A stretch of 64,000 nt of DNA from Betaproteobacteria bacterium (GCA_004298385.1 SCTX01000089.1:1-64000); one strand, 5' to 3'; shown: positions 28,813 to 39,699, counted from the first letter of the stretch. The notes: generated from the letters alone by a model not told the origin. A program made the numbers and translations.

Positions 28813-30840
28813 ATGCATTCCAAATCAGTTATTACCGCCATCGCGCTCGCGCTGGCGACGCAGGTATTTGCCCAGGAAGACGCAGTGGTGGTCACGGCCA
28901 CGCGCTTTCCGGAAAAACAGCTCGAGCACCCCGTCGGGGTCACGGTCATCACGCGCGAGCAGATCGCGAACAGCGCGGCAGCGACTCTGCCGGACCTGCT
29001 GGCGCGCCAAGCCGGCATCAATACGCGCAACAACACGGGCAGTCCTGACGTGGCGGTCGACATGCGCGGCTTCGGCGTGAGCGGCGATCAGAATACCCTG
29101 GTGTTGCTCGACGGCCAGCGCCTGAACGACATCGAGCTTACCACGGTACGGTGGTCCGCGATTCCGCTCGAGGCGGTAGAGCGCGTCGAAATCCAGCGCG
29201 GCGGCGGTGCGGTGTTATTTGGCGGCGGCGCCACGGGCGGTACCATCAATATCATCACCCGCTCGCCGATCGCGGGCGACAGGAGTGCGACGGTGAGTGC
29301 CAGCTATGGCAGCTACAACACGAACGGCTTGCGCGCCGCCGTCAATCTTGCGGGGGCCAACACCGGTTTTTCGCTGAACGCCGGCCGGTACGACTCGGAC
29401 AATTACCGGGTCAACAATCGCCTGGAGCAGGGCAACCTGCTGGGCGATCTGCGCTGGACCGGGATTCGCGGCGGCTTGGTATTCAAGTTCGGACTGGACA
29501 ATCAGTCCCTGCGGCTGCCGGGCGTGCGCACCGATGTGCAGTTGCAAACCGACCGGCGCGGCGCCACCACGCCCGGCGACTACAGTTCGCGCGACTCGAC
29601 GAATGCGACGTTGTCCGGGCGTTACGAGTTCGACAGCTTTGATGTCGCCGCCGACCTCTCCCATCGCGACACCAAGCGCAATGCATTCTTCGACAATTAT
29701 TTCGGCCCGTTCGGCCAGGCGTCGTTCATCGACACGCACGGCAAGGTGTGGGCTTTCACACCACGCGCGAAAGTGCCGTACCGGTTTTGGGGACGTGACA
29801 ACACCCTGATCGTCGGTGCGGACCTGGATTACTGGAACTACCTGTCCCTGCGCGCCACCGATATCGCCACGCTGGGCACGCCTGTAGCCAACATCGCCGC
29901 GACCCAGCGCGACCGGGCGATTTACGCGCAGAACCACACAGCGCTCGGCGAAGCGACCAAGCTTACTTTGGGTGTGCGCGCGCAACGCGTCGAGATTGCG
30001 TCCAACGACCGCGCCAATACGCTGCCCAGCGCGAGCGCCGCGCAGGCCCGCGACCCGCGTTCCTGGGAGGTGGCGCTGCGGCACAAGCTAAATTCGGCAA
30101 CCGCGATTTACGGCAAGGTCGGCACCAGCTTCCGCATTGCCACCCTGGACGAAATGTTCAACAACTGCGGCTTTTTCGACCTGACTACCTTCACCTGCTT
30201 CTCGACCGTCACCCCTCTGGAGCCGCAGACCTCGCGCGACCGCGAGATCGGCGTCGAGTACAAGCAGCAGCAATGGCGACTGCGGGCGAACTATTACCGC
30301 ATGGACCTGCGCAACGAAATCCACTTCAACGCCCTCACTTTCCTTAACATGAATCTGTCGCCGACGCAGCGCCAGGGCATCGAACTGGAAGGCAGTTGGA
30401 AACTGGGTTCGCGCTGGGATTTGTTCGGCAGTTACACGCATGCGCGCGCCACCTTTCGCGAAGGCGTCTATGGAGGGGTAGACGTGAGCGGCAAGAATTT
30501 GCCGCTAGTGCCGCGCGACCAGGTCAAGCTGGGCGTCACTTGGGCGGTCGCGGACAAGACGCGCCTCTCCGGCGCGCTCGCGTACGTCGGCAAGCAGTAC
30601 TACGATAACGACCAGGCCAATAATTTCGCCGGCGGGCAGATGCCTTCTTTTCTGACGGCAGACCTGAAGCTCAGCCGCGCGGTCGGCCTGTGGAATTTAA
30701 CTCTGGCCGGGAACAATCTGTCCAACAAGAAGTACTACACCTACGCCATTCGCGGAGGCGGGGCTGCGGCGACCAACTTCAACGCCTACCCGATGGCGGA
30801 GCGCCACTTCCTGTTCACCGCGGAATACCCGTTCCGGTAA
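28813..30840 (+). CDS. btuB: TonB-dependent vitamin B12 receptor
   Basis: Signal peptide; EDAVVVTATRFPEKQLEHPVGVTVITREQI...; downstream of cobalamin riboswitch. Confidence 0.92.
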   Translation: MHSKSVITAIALALATQVFAQEDAVVVTATRFPEKQLEHPVGVTVITREQIANSAAATLPDLLARQAGINTRNNTGSPDVAVDMRGFGVSGDQNTLVLLDGQRLNDIELTTVRWSAIPLEAVERVEIQRGGGAVLFGGGATGGTINIITRSPIAGDRSATVSASYGSYNTNGLRAAVNLAGANTGFSLNAGRYDSDNYRVNNRLEQGNLLGDLRWTGIRGGLVFKFGLDNQSLRLPGVRTDVQLQTDRRGATTPGDYSSRDSTNATLSGRYEFDSFDVAADLSHRDTKRNAFFDNYFGPFGQASFIDTHGKVWAFTPRAKVPYRFWGRDNTLIVGADLDYWNYLSLRATDIATLGTPVANIAATQRDRAIYAQNHTALGEATKLTLGVRAQRVEIASNDRANTLPSASAAQARDPRSWEVALRHKLNSATAIYGKVGTSFRIATLDEMFNNCGFFDLTTFTCFSTVTPLEPQTSRDREIGVEYKQQQWRLRANYYRMDLRNEIHFNALTFLNMNLSPTQRQGIELEGSWKLGSRWDLFGSYTHARATFREGVYGGVDVSGKNLPLVPRDQVKLGVTWAVADKTRLSGALAYVGKQYYDNDQANNFAGGQMPSFLTADLKLSRAVGLWNLTLAGNNLSNKKYYTYAIRGGGAAATNFNAYPMAERHFLFTAEYPFR

Positions 30841-30875
30841 GCTGCCGGCACCGGGTTCGCCGTGATTGCGAGCGT

Positions 30876-31910
30876 ATGCAGAACGAGTCTTGGACTGGAT
30901 TGAGTCGGGCATTGCTCATCTGGCTTGTCCTTGCCGGCGCCGCGCTTGCGGCGTTCGGCATAGCGCTCGCCATCGGCAGCAGCCGATTAGCGCCGGCTGA
31001 ACTGCTGCAGGCCCTGGTTTCGCCGCAGGACAGCACGGCCGGCGACATCGTCACGCGCCTGCGCCTGCCGCGCGCGCTGGCCGCCTTCGCCACCGGCGGC
31101 CTGCTCGCGCTCGCCGGCGCGCTGATGCAGGTGCTGCTCCGGAATCCCCTCGCCGATCCGTATGTGCTCGGCCTGTCGGGCGGCGCGTCGGTGGGCGCGC
31201 TCGGCGCGATGATGCTGGGCTTGGGCGCGCTGTGGGTCAACCTCGGCGCGGGCGCGGGGGCGCTTGCGGCCATCGCGCTGGTGTTCGCGCTGGCGCGGCG
31301 CGATTTCTCCCGCCGCCAGATATTCGGCGCGCATGAGGCCTCGCCGCGCCTGCTGCTCACTGGCGTGATCCTCGCCGCCGGCTGGGGGGCGGTCATCACC
31401 ATCATGCTCACCGTCGCCTCCGAGTCCAAGCTGCGCGGCATGCTGTTCTGGCTGATGGGCGACCTGAACGGCGCCGAGTCATGGACGCCCGCGATGCTCG
31501 TGCTCGCCGCCGCGCTCGTCGTCACGGTTCCTCTGGCGCGCGATCTCAACGTGCTGCTGCGCGGCGAGGCGCTGGCGCATTCGCTCGGCGTGCGCGTGGC
31601 GGCGCTGCGGCGCGCTGCCTACCTGGTCGCCGCGGCCGCAACGGCTCTGGCCGTCACTACCGCCGGCCCGGTCGGATTCGTCGGGCTGGTGGTGCCACAC
31701 GCCCTGCGGCTCGCTCTGGGCAACGACCAGCGCGTGCTGCTGCCGGCGGCCGCGCTCGCCGGCGGCACGCTGCTGCTGCTCGCCGACACCGTGGCGCGCA
31801 GCGTGCTCGCGCCGCAGCAACTGCCGGTGGGCGTGATCACCGCGGTGCTCGGCGTGCCCGCGTTCATGTTCTTGCTCACGCGCAGTCCACGCACGGCGGG
31901 CGCGGCATGA
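30876..31910 (+). CDS. btuC: Cobalamin ABC transporter permease (FecCD family)
   Basis: TRLRLPRALAAFATGGLLALAGALMQVLLRNPLADPYVLGLSGGASVGA. Confidence 0.93.
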   Translation: MQNESWTGLSRALLIWLVLAGAALAAFGIALAIGSSRLAPAELLQALVSPQDSTAGDIVTRLRLPRALAAFATGGLLALAGALMQVLLRNPLADPYVLGLSGGASVGALGAMMLGLGALWVNLGAGAGALAAIALVFALARRDFSRRQIFGAHEASPRLLLTGVILAAGWGAVITIMLTVASESKLRGMLFWLMGDLNGAESWTPAMLVLAAALVVTVPLARDLNVLLRGEALAHSLGVRVAALRRAAYLVAAAATALAVTTAGPVGFVGLVVPHALRLALGNDQRVLLPAAALAGGTLLLLADTVARSVLAPQQLPVGVITAVLGVPAFMFLLTRSPRTAGAA

Positions 31911-32680
31911 GCGCGCCCCTGCTCGAAGCGAACGACCTGAGCCTGCGCGTGGCCACGCGCACGCTGGTGCACGATCTGAATTTCCGCGTGCAGCCGGGTG
32001 AACTCTGGTGCGTGCTAGGCCGCAACGGCGCGGGCAAGACCACCTTGCTGCATACCCTGATGGGCCTGCGCGAGGCGCAGGGCGGGGCGGTGCGCTTGGC
32101 CGGCAAGAATCTAACCGCCTGGACCCCGGCCGAAGCGGCGCTGCGGCGCGGCTTCCTGCCGCAGTCCTTCCACGACGTGTTCAGCTCCAGCGTGCTCGAC
32201 TGCGTAATGATCGGTCGCCACCCGCATCTTTCGCGCTGGCAATGGGAGGACGAGGGCGACCGCGAAGTCGCGCTAGCCGCGCTCGCGCTGGCGGACCTCG
32301 CCGGGTTCGGCGGGCGCGACGTGCTCACCCTGTCCCGCGGCGAGCGCCAGCGCGTGGCGCTGGCCGCGTTGTTCGCCCAGGATGCGCCGCTGCTCTTGCT
32401 CGACGAGCCGGTGTCCCACCTCGACCTGCACCATCAACTCATGGTGCTCGAACACCTGCGCCTGCTCGCGCGCGAGCGCGGCCGCGGCGTACTGTTCACG
32501 GTGCACGACCTCAACCTCGCGGCGCGTTTCGCCAGCCACGCGCTGCTGCTCACGCCGCCAGGGGCGGTGCGCAGCGGCGCGATCGCGGCGGTGATGGCCG
32601 AGGGCGATTTGTCGGCCGCCTTCGGCCACCGTGTCGCGCGCATCGAGGCCGCGGGTCGCACCTTGTTCGTGCCGGATTGA
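31907..32680 (+). CDS. btuD: Cobalamin ABC transporter ATP-binding protein
   Basis: LGRNGAGKTTLLHTLMG; LSRGERQRVALAALFAQDAPLLLLDEPVSHLDLHHQ; ATGA overlap with btuC. Confidence 0.93.
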   Translation: MSAPLLEANDLSLRVATRTLVHDLNFRVQPGELWCVLGRNGAGKTTLLHTLMGLREAQGGAVRLAGKNLTAWTPAEAALRRGFLPQSFHDVFSSSVLDCVMIGRHPHLSRWQWEDEGDREVALAALALADLAGFGGRDVLTLSRGERQRVALAALFAQDAPLLLLDEPVSHLDLHHQLMVLEHLRLLARERGRGVLFTVHDLNLAARFASHALLLTPPGAVRSGAIAAVMAEGDLSAAFGHRVARIEAAGRTLFVPD

Positions 32681-32682
32681 AC

Positions 32683-33570
32683 ATGCCGCTCGCACGATGC
32701 CTGCTCGCGGCGGCGCTGGCCCTGGCCCGCGTTCCGGCCGGCGCCGAAGTCCGCGTCACCGACGACGCGGGCCGCGCCGTGACACTCAAAGCTCCGGCGC
32801 AGCGCATCATCAGTCTCGCGCCCCACCTGACCGAGTTGCTGTTCGCCGCGGGCGCCGGCAAGCAGGCCATCGGCACGGTCGAATTCAGCGACTACCCGGA
32901 GGGCGCCAGGGCCGTGGCGCGCGTCGGCGACAGCGCGCTGCTCGACCTGGAGCGCATCGTCGAGCTCAGGCCCGACCTGATCCTCGTGTGGCAGCACGGC
33001 AACGCGCAGCGCCAACTCGACAAGCTGCTGAGCCTCGGCATCCCGGTGTTCTACGACCAGCCGAACCGCTTGTCGGACATCCCGCGTTCGATAGAGCGGC
33101 TCGGCCGCCTCGCCGGCACCGAGGTGGTGGCCACTTCGGTGGCCCGCGCTTTCAGGGCGCGCGAGGCGGATTTGCGCAAGCGCTATGCCGGGCGCGCGCC
33201 GGTGCGGGTGTTCTACCAGATCTGGGAACAACCGCTGATGACCATCAACGACGAGCACCTCATCAGCGACGTCATCCGCCTGTGCGGCGGACACAACGTA
33301 ATGGCGGACTTAAAGCAGCTTGCGCCGGTGATATCCACCGAGGCGGTGCTGGCGGCGGATCCCGAAGTGATCGCCGGCGCGACCGCCGAACCCAATATGC
33401 GCGACGACCTCGACAACTGGAAAACCTGGCCGCGCATCCTGGCGGTGAAACGCGACAACCTGTTCGTCATCCACACCGACCTTATCAGCCGCCACACGCC
33501 GCGCGTGCTCGACGGCGCGCAGCAGATGTGCGAGAACCTCGACAAGGCACGGGCGAAGCGTAGGCGATGA
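32683..33570 (+). CDS. btuF: Cobalamin-binding periplasmic protein
   Basis: [43 protein letters not shown]...[13 protein letters not shown]. Confidence 0.92.
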   Translation: MPLARCLLAAALALARVPAGAEVRVTDDAGRAVTLKAPAQRIISLAPHLTELLFAAGAGKQAIGTVEFSDYPEGARAVARVGDSALLDLERIVELRPDLILVWQHGNAQRQLDKLLSLGIPVFYDQPNRLSDIPRSIERLGRLAGTEVVATSVARAFRAREADLRKRYAGRAPVRVFYQIWEQPLMTINDEHLISDVIRLCGGHNVMADLKQLAPVISTEAVLAADPEVIAGATAEPNMRDDLDNWKTWPRILAVKRDNLFVIHTDLISRHTPRVLDGAQQMCENLDKARAKRRR

Positions 33571-33950
33571 ACCCCGCACGCCTTGCCGGCGCCCTGATGG
33601 TGCAGGGCACGACTTCAGACGCCGGCAGCCCAGCGGAAGTCAACCTGCGCGAGCGCGACGTCGCCAACATGGGTTTTGCCGAAGCGGTCGATTGCCCGGT
33701 GATCCTGGTGGCCGACATCGACCGCGGCGGCGTGTTCGCGCATTTCCTCGGTACGCTCGAATGCCTGTCTGCGTCCGAGCGGCAGCGCGTGCGCGGTTTC
33801 GTGATCAATCGCTTTCGCGGCGACATTGGTTTGCTGCAGCCCGGCGTGGAGTGGCTGGAGCGCAAAACCGGCAAACCGGTATTCGGCGTAATTCCATATC
33901 TTCCCGGCCTGCATCTCGATGCCGAGGATGCGATCAAGACCGAGCAGGGG
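33567..33950 (+). pseudogene. cobQ: Cobyric acid synthase remnant with internal deletion and C-terminal loss
   Basis: [15 protein letters not shown] joined directly to [45 protein letters not shown]...[18 protein letters not shown], then unrelated sequence. Confidence 0.88.
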
Positions 33951-34143
33951 GAAAAGACCGATGGCGAGCGGCTGCGCGTGAGCGCGCCGTATTCATCTGC
34001 GGAGAACGCGTTTAGGTTGAAAGAATCGCAAAACACGACTAGAGTGTTCTACTCGACCCGTCGCGTGGAACGCACTCCCTGCATCGACAACAAGGTGCGT
34101 CGAATTCCGGGACGGGGATTGACTTCCAGTAAAGGGGACAGCA

Positions 34144-35130
34144 ATGGCTTCGTTCTTGCGGAAAACCGGGTTTGCCGTCGGCTTGCTGCTCGTTGCAGCC
34201 GGCTTGTCGCCGTTAGCGCATGCTCAAGCGGCCTATCCCAGCAAGCCGGTACGCATCATCGTGCCGTCCACGCCGGCCGGCGTGCTGGACAACGTGACGC
34301 GCGCGCTGGCGCCGCGTCTGGCCGACCAGCTCGGTCAGCCCATCGTCATCGAGAACAAAGGCGGCGCGGGCGGCAACATCGGCGCCGAGGCGGCAGCGCG
34401 CTCGCCGGCGGACGGCTACACGCTGTTCATCGGCTTCAATGCCACCCACGGCGCGAACCTGGCGCTGTTCGGCAAGCTGGGCTACGACCCGGTGAAGGAC
34501 TTCGCCCCCATCAGCTTGCTCGCGTCGGTGGCCAACATCATCTCGGTCCATCCTTCGGTGCCGGTGAACTCGCTGACCGAACTGGTGGCCATGGCCAGGG
34601 CCAAGCCGGGACAGTTGAGCTACGCCTCGTCCGGCAACGGCACCTCCACGCACCTTGCAGCCGAACTGTTCAAGGCCTTAGCCGGGGTGGACATCACGCA
34701 CATCCCGTACAAGGGCAGTGCGCCGGCCGTGGCCGACACGATCGCCGGCCATGTGCCGATGATCGTCGACAGCGTGGCCTCGTCGACGGCGCAGGTGAAG
34801 GCCGGCAAACTCAAACCACTGGCAACCACCAGCCCGAAGCGCTTGGCGGTGCTGCCCGAACTGCCCACCGTCGCGGAATCCGGCTACCCCGGTTTCGCGT
34901 CCGTCGCCTGGCTTGGCCTGCTCGCGCCCGCCGGCACGCCCAGGGCCATCGTCGAGCAGCTCAACGCGCAGGTGCTCAAGGTCATGGCACTGCCCGAGAC
35001 GCGCGAGCGCATGGCGGCCTTCGGCGTCGAGATCACCACGTCCACACCCGACGAGTTCGCTGCCCACATCCGGTCCGAAATGGCCAAGCTGGGCAAGGTG
35101 ATCCGCGACGCGAACATCAAGGTGAACTGA
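34144..35130 (+). CDS. Tripartite tricarboxylate transporter (Bug/TctC) substrate-binding protein
   Basis: [68 protein letters not shown]. Confidence 0.95.
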   Translation: MASFLRKTGFAVGLLLVAAGLSPLAHAQAAYPSKPVRIIVPSTPAGVLDNVTRALAPRLADQLGQPIVIENKGGAGGNIGAEAAARSPADGYTLFIGFNATHGANLALFGKLGYDPVKDFAPISLLASVANIISVHPSVPVNSLTELVAMARAKPGQLSYASSGNGTSTHLAAELFKALAGVDITHIPYKGSAPAVADTIAGHVPMIVDSVASSTAQVKAGKLKPLATTSPKRLAVLPELPTVAESGYPGFASVAWLGLLAPAGTPRAIVEQLNAQVLKVMALPETRERMAAFGVEITTSTPDEFAAHIRSEMAKLGKVIRDANIKVN

Positions 35131-35196
35131 ACCGGCTCGCGCGCAGCCGCCCGGTTGCCGCACCCATTTCCCCACCCTTTGCACTCGAGCACCAGC

Positions 35197-35367
35197 ATGT
35201 CCGACAAAGAGATCTACTACGACGTCAAGGATTACGTCGACGCCATCACCATCAACCGGCCGAATGGGCCGAATCCGGCCCGGCGCAATGAAATCGCGGT
35301 GCGCGAGGCGCCGGTCGGGCCAGTCGCGGGCCCCGCGCTGCGCTACGCGATTTTGGACAACGGTTAA
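35197..35367 (+). pseudogene. Enoyl-CoA hydratase N-terminal remnant
   Basis: [24 protein letters not shown]..., then non-family sequence and stop. Confidence 0.6.
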
Positions 35368-35499
35368 TTCGTCGTATCGCCGATCACCGCAACCCCGTTG
35401 GGGGAAGCGTTCCGCGGGCTCATGCCGTTTGTACTGGCCGCGCTCCCGGTGCCGGTCGTCTATGCGGTGTTCCCGGGGCTGGTGAGCTGGACCACTTGA
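35368..35499 (+). pseudogene. Probable TRAP DctM-like permease C-terminal remnant
   Basis: FVVSPITATPLGEAFRGLMPFVLAALPVPVVYAVFPGLVSWTT*. Confidence 0.45.
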
Positions 35500-35532
35500 C
35501 GCAGCGCTCATTGGACATCGAAAGGAAATAGC

Positions 35533-36282
35533 ATGGATCTAGGCTTGAAGGGCAAAGTCGCCGTGGTGACGGGTTCGGGCCGCGGCATCGGCGCGGAAAC
35601 CGTGCTGGCCCTGGCGCAGGAAGGCGTGAAGGTGGTCGTGACCGATATCGATGCGGAGTCGGCCCGCGCGACGCAGCAGCGGCTCGCGGCGCTGGGGTTC
35701 GATGCCATCGCGGTACCCGCCGATGTATGCCGCGCCGAAAGCGTCGAGGCGCTTGCGCGCGCCACTATCGACGCTTTCGGGAGCGTGCATATTCTGGTGA
35801 ACAACGCCGGCTTTCCACGCGACAACTATCTCGCCAAGATGCCCGAATCGGATTGGGACGCGGTGATCGACACGATCCTCAAGGGCGCCTACCACTGCAC
35901 CAAGGCGGTCTTGCCCATGATGATGGCGCAGCGCTTCGGGCGCATCATCAACATCTCGTCGCGGGCGCATTTGGGCAACCCGGGCCAGGCGAACTACTCG
36001 GCCGCCAAGGCGGGCATAATCGGTTTCACCCGCGCCGTGTCGCTTGAGCAGGGCCGTTACAACATTACCGCAAATGCGATCGCCCCCGGATTTGTCGAAA
36101 CCGAGGGCATCCGCGCTCTGCCGCATTACCAGCGGATCAAGCAGGCGGCCATCGCCAAGACACCGTTGGAGCGGGTCGGCACGCCGCGCGACATCGCCAA
36201 TGCGGTTGTTTATCTGGCATCCGATGCCGCCGGCTATATCACGGGCGAAACCCTGCACGTGACCGGCGGTCGCTACAGTTGA
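35533..36282 (+). CDS. SDR-family oxidoreductase
   Basis: GKVAVVTGSGRGIGAETVLALAQEGVKVVVTDID...YSAAKAGIIGFTRAVSLEQGRYNITANAIAPGFVET. Confidence 0.95.
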   Translation: MDLGLKGKVAVVTGSGRGIGAETVLALAQEGVKVVVTDIDAESARATQQRLAALGFDAIAVPADVCRAESVEALARATIDAFGSVHILVNNAGFPRDNYLAKMPESDWDAVIDTILKGAYHCTKAVLPMMMAQRFGRIINISSRAHLGNPGQANYSAAKAGIIGFTRAVSLEQGRYNITANAIAPGFVETEGIRALPHYQRIKQAAIAKTPLERVGTPRDIANAVVYLASDAAGYITGETLHVTGGRYS

Positions 36283-36330
36283 GCCGCCGGCAGCAATCAA
36301 ATTCATCGAGTCGCGTCGGAGGGGTACAAC

Positions 36331-37479
36331 ATGGATTTCGGACTGAGCAGTGAACAACTGGCGTTGCAGGAAAGCGTCCGCCGCTTCATGCGCAAGCGGG
36401 TGGCGCCCCTCGTTGCCGAGCACGAAAAGCGCGAACAGTTTGCTTGGGAATTGCTGCCCGAACTGCGGCAGTTCGGCTATATCGGCGGTCTGCTGCCCGA
36501 AGAGGCCGGCGGCTACGGCATGCGCTTTGGCGATTGGGCGCTGCTGATGGAGCAGGCGGGCTATCACTGGTTGTCGATGCGCGTGCTGTTGAACGCCCTC
36601 AACATCATCGCCTCGCTGCTGCACCGCAACGCCACGCCGGCGCAGCGCGAACGCTTTCTTAAACCTTTGCTCAACTGTGAAAAGCGGTTCTGGGTCGGGA
36701 TCACGGAACCTAATCATGGCTCGAACGTCGCCGGCATCGAAACCAAGGCGGTCGATAAGGGGGACCATTACCTGGTCAACGGCGGCAAACTGTGGATCAC
36801 CAACGGCGCCGGCGGCGACTGCGGCGTACTGGTGGTCAAGACCTACAGCGATGGCTGCGACGGCGGCCTCAGTCTGTTGCTGGTCGACAGGGACGAGACC
36901 AAGTACGCAGCGCGCCGTGTCGGCACCATGTTCATCAAGAGCACCGGGACATCGGAGCTGAATTTCGCGGACGCCGTCGTGCCGAAGGAGAATTTGCTCG
37001 GCAAGGAAGGGGAGGGACTGAAGGCGATCCTCAGCGGCCTAAATTACGGCCGGCTCAATGTCGCCATGGGAGCGGTCGGGGCAGCGCAGGCGGCCCTCGA
37101 TTTGTCGATCGAATATGCCAAGAACCGCAAGCAGTTCGGACGCGTGATCGGCGGCTATCAACTGGTGCAGAAACTGATCGTCGACATGACCGTGCGCACC
37201 GAGGCCGCCCGCGCGCTCGGATACAAGGCGGCCTGGGCGCTGGATCAGGGAGGCACGGCCCGCGCCGAATGCTCGATCGCCAAACTCTATGCCACAGAGG
37301 CCGCGCACGAGGTGGCAAGCATGGCGCTGCAAGTGCACGGCGGCCTGGGCTACAGCGTGGACTATCCGATCGAGCGCATTTTCCGCGACACCCGCGGCGG
37401 CATGATTCCCGAGGGAACCTCCGAGATCCAGACTCTCATCATCGGTCGCGAGATCCTCGGCATCTCGGCCTTCCGTTAA
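36331..37479 (+). CDS. Acyl-CoA dehydrogenase
   Basis: KRFWVGITEPNHGSNVAGIETKAV...ALQVHGGLGYSVDYPIERIFRDTRGGMIPEGTSEIQTLIIGREILG. Confidence 0.96.
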   Translation: MDFGLSSEQLALQESVRRFMRKRVAPLVAEHEKREQFAWELLPELRQFGYIGGLLPEEAGGYGMRFGDWALLMEQAGYHWLSMRVLLNALNIIASLLHRNATPAQRERFLKPLLNCEKRFWVGITEPNHGSNVAGIETKAVDKGDHYLVNGGKLWITNGAGGDCGVLVVKTYSDGCDGGLSLLLVDRDETKYAARRVGTMFIKSTGTSELNFADAVVPKENLLGKEGEGLKAILSGLNYGRLNVAMGAVGAAQAALDLSIEYAKNRKQFGRVIGGYQLVQKLIVDMTVRTEAARALGYKAAWALDQGGTARAECSIAKLYATEAAHEVASMALQVHGGLGYSVDYPIERIFRDTRGGMIPEGTSEIQTLIIGREILGISAFR

Positions 37480-37489
37480 GGCGCGTGCA

Positions 37490-39019
37490 GTGGCGATGAC
37501 GCCGTTACATGCGCTGCGCCTGAACGCGCGGCGCTTTCCGCGCAAGCCCGCGATGGTGTTCGAGGGTGGCGTCATGGATTACAGCGCTTTGTTCGCGCGG
37601 GTTGAGCGGATGATGAGCGCTTTCGCCGGCCTCGGCCTTGCCTGCGGCGACAAGGTTGCCATCTTGGCGCTGAATCATCCTGATTTCGTCGCGGCCTATT
37701 TCGCCCTGACCGGGATAGGCGCGATTCCCGCGCCGGTCAACTACCGCATCGCGGAAGACGACATGGCGCAGGTCGTGCAAGCGTCGGATGCCCGTGTGCT
37801 GCTGCTCGGAGCCGGTTTCGAAGACAAGGCCGCGCGTCTGGGCGCCCTGGTGCGGGACATCGTACTGATCGGCGGCGCGCGGGCCGAGGCGGCGCCTGGC
37901 GCGCTGGGACTCGACGAACTGCTCCGGCGGGCCGACGATGCGCCGCCGGCGGGCCTGGAGGGCAGTACGGTCATGCTCCATACCTCGGGCACCACCGGCC
38001 TGCCCAAAGGCGCGCTGCGTTCGCGCTTCGGCTTCGAGGAGCGCGCGCTGGAGCAGGGCTTTTGCGCCGATGACCGCATGCTGTGCGCGTTGCCGATCTG
38101 TTTGTCGGCCGGCTGCGTTTATACGCTGCTGCCGCTTTATCTCGGCGCCACGGTCTATCTGATGGATGGCTTCGACCCGGCTGAAGCGCTCCAAATTATT
38201 CAACGCGAGCGCGTCACCGCCACCATGTTGCTGCCCGCCATGCTGCAAAGAATGGTCGAACAAGCCGATTTTCGCGAAGCGGACACCTCGAGCGTGCGCA
38301 CGCTCCAGTCCGGCGGCGGCGAACTGCACGGCGCTCTCAAACGGGCGCTGATGGAGAAGTTCGGCGATGCGCTGAGCATCTATGCGGCTTCGTCCGAAGT
38401 CGGCCCCTATGCCAACCTGCGCGGCGCCGAACTGCGAGCGCACCTGGGCGGTAACTGCGTCGGCCGGGTGTTCTTCGGCGTGGAACTGAAGTTGCTCGAC
38501 GACGAGGGCCGCGAAGTGCCGACGGGAGAGGTGGGCGAGATATGGGCGCGCAGCGAGTCCCGTTATGACGAGTACTACAAGGATGCGGAGCTGACGGCCA
38601 GCACGCGCCGCGGCGACTACCTGAGCGTCGGGGATCTGGGACGTTTTGACGCCGACGGCCTGCTCTATTTCGCCGGACGCAAGCGCGACATCATCAAGAG
38701 CGGCGGCATCAACATCTACGCGCCGGAGATCGAGGAGGCGATCCAGACCCACCCGGCAGTGCGCGAAGTGTCCTGTATCGGACTACCGGATAGGCAATGG
38801 ACGGAACTGGTCTGCGCCGTCGTGGTGCCGCGGCCCGGTTCGCGTGTCGATGCCGAGGACATCCTCGCGCATGCCGCGCAGCGTTTGGCGAGCTACAAAA
38901 AGCCGCGCCGCGTGGTGTTCGTGGAAGAGTTTCCCAGAAATCTGACGGGACGGGTGCTGAAGAACGCGCTGATCGAAATGGTGCAACAAAAAATTGCCGC
39001 GGAGGAGATGGAAACATGA
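37490..39019 (+). CDS. AMP-binding acyl-CoA ligase
   Basis: STVMLHTSGTTGLPKGALRSRFG...DEYYKDAELTASTRRGDYLSVGDLGRFDADGLLYFAGRKRDIIKSGGINIYAPEIE. Confidence 0.95.
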   Translation: MAMTPLHALRLNARRFPRKPAMVFEGGVMDYSALFARVERMMSAFAGLGLACGDKVAILALNHPDFVAAYFALTGIGAIPAPVNYRIAEDDMAQVVQASDARVLLLGAGFEDKAARLGALVRDIVLIGGARAEAAPGALGLDELLRRADDAPPAGLEGSTVMLHTSGTTGLPKGALRSRFGFEERALEQGFCADDRMLCALPICLSAGCVYTLLPLYLGATVYLMDGFDPAEALQIIQRERVTATMLLPAMLQRMVEQADFREADTSSVRTLQSGGGELHGALKRALMEKFGDALSIYAASSEVGPYANLRGAELRAHLGGNCVGRVFFGVELKLLDDEGREVPTGEVGEIWARSESRYDEYYKDAELTASTRRGDYLSVGDLGRFDADGLLYFAGRKRDIIKSGGINIYAPEIEEAIQTHPAVREVSCIGLPDRQWTELVCAVVVPRPGSRVDAEDILAHAAQRLASYKKPRRVVFVEEFPRNLTGRVLKNALIEMVQQKIAAEEMET

Positions 39020-39492
39020 ACTTTGAAGAACTGAAGGAACAGAAGTTTTACTGGGAAGATCTGACGATCGGCCAAGTCTTCGACAGCCCCAGCCGCACCA
39101 TCACCGAGGCCGATATCGTCAACTTCGCCTGCCTGTCGGCCGACTTCAACCGCCTGCATGTGGACGCGACCTACGCCAGCCGGACGTCGTTCGGCCAACG
39201 CATCGCCCACGGCCTGCTGGTGGTCTCGGTGATGTCGGGGCTTACCACGCGGATGCTGCTCAACCACTTCATCGAAGAAAACCTTTTGGGCCTGCTCGAG
39301 ATGCACGTTCGTTTTCCGAAACCGACCTTCGTCGGCGACACTATTCGCGTGCGCGTCGAGGTGTCCGGTAAAAACGAAACCTCCAAGCCGGACCGGGGGG
39401 TCGTGACCTTTCGCCGTCAGGCCGTCAACCAGCGCGGCGAGGTCGCGGTGGAGGGCGAGTGGAAGCTTCTGCTGCGGCGGCGGACGGCATAG
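39016..39492 (+). CDS. MaoC-family hydratase
   Basis: SRTITEADIVNFACLSADFNRLHVDATYASRTSFGQRIAHGLLVVSVMSGL. Confidence 0.94.
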   Translation: MNFEELKEQKFYWEDLTIGQVFDSPSRTITEADIVNFACLSADFNRLHVDATYASRTSFGQRIAHGLLVVSVMSGLTTRMLLNHFIEENLLGLLEMHVRFPKPTFVGDTIRVRVEVSGKNETSKPDRGVVTFRRQAVNQRGEVAVEGEWKLLLRRRTA

Positions 39493-39699
39493 CATGGATT
39501 TTCCCCGATTTGACCCGCCTGATCGAGCCGCGATCCGCGACGGTAGCGGGCACCTCCAAGCGAGGGGGCAATATCCGCCCCGACATCCTGAAAAACCCGC
39601 TCGACCACGCAACCGGCGCCGAGAACCTCGAGTTTGTCGCGCTGATCGTGGAAGAGTTTCGCGACCCAGACCCCCACTAACAAGGAAGAGGCACGACAC

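Noticed and set aside
33567-35291. 574-aa + strand ORF spanning cobQ relic and Bug gene
   Set aside because: Not a real fusion: the second half is an out-of-frame reading of the Bug gene at 34144-35130.
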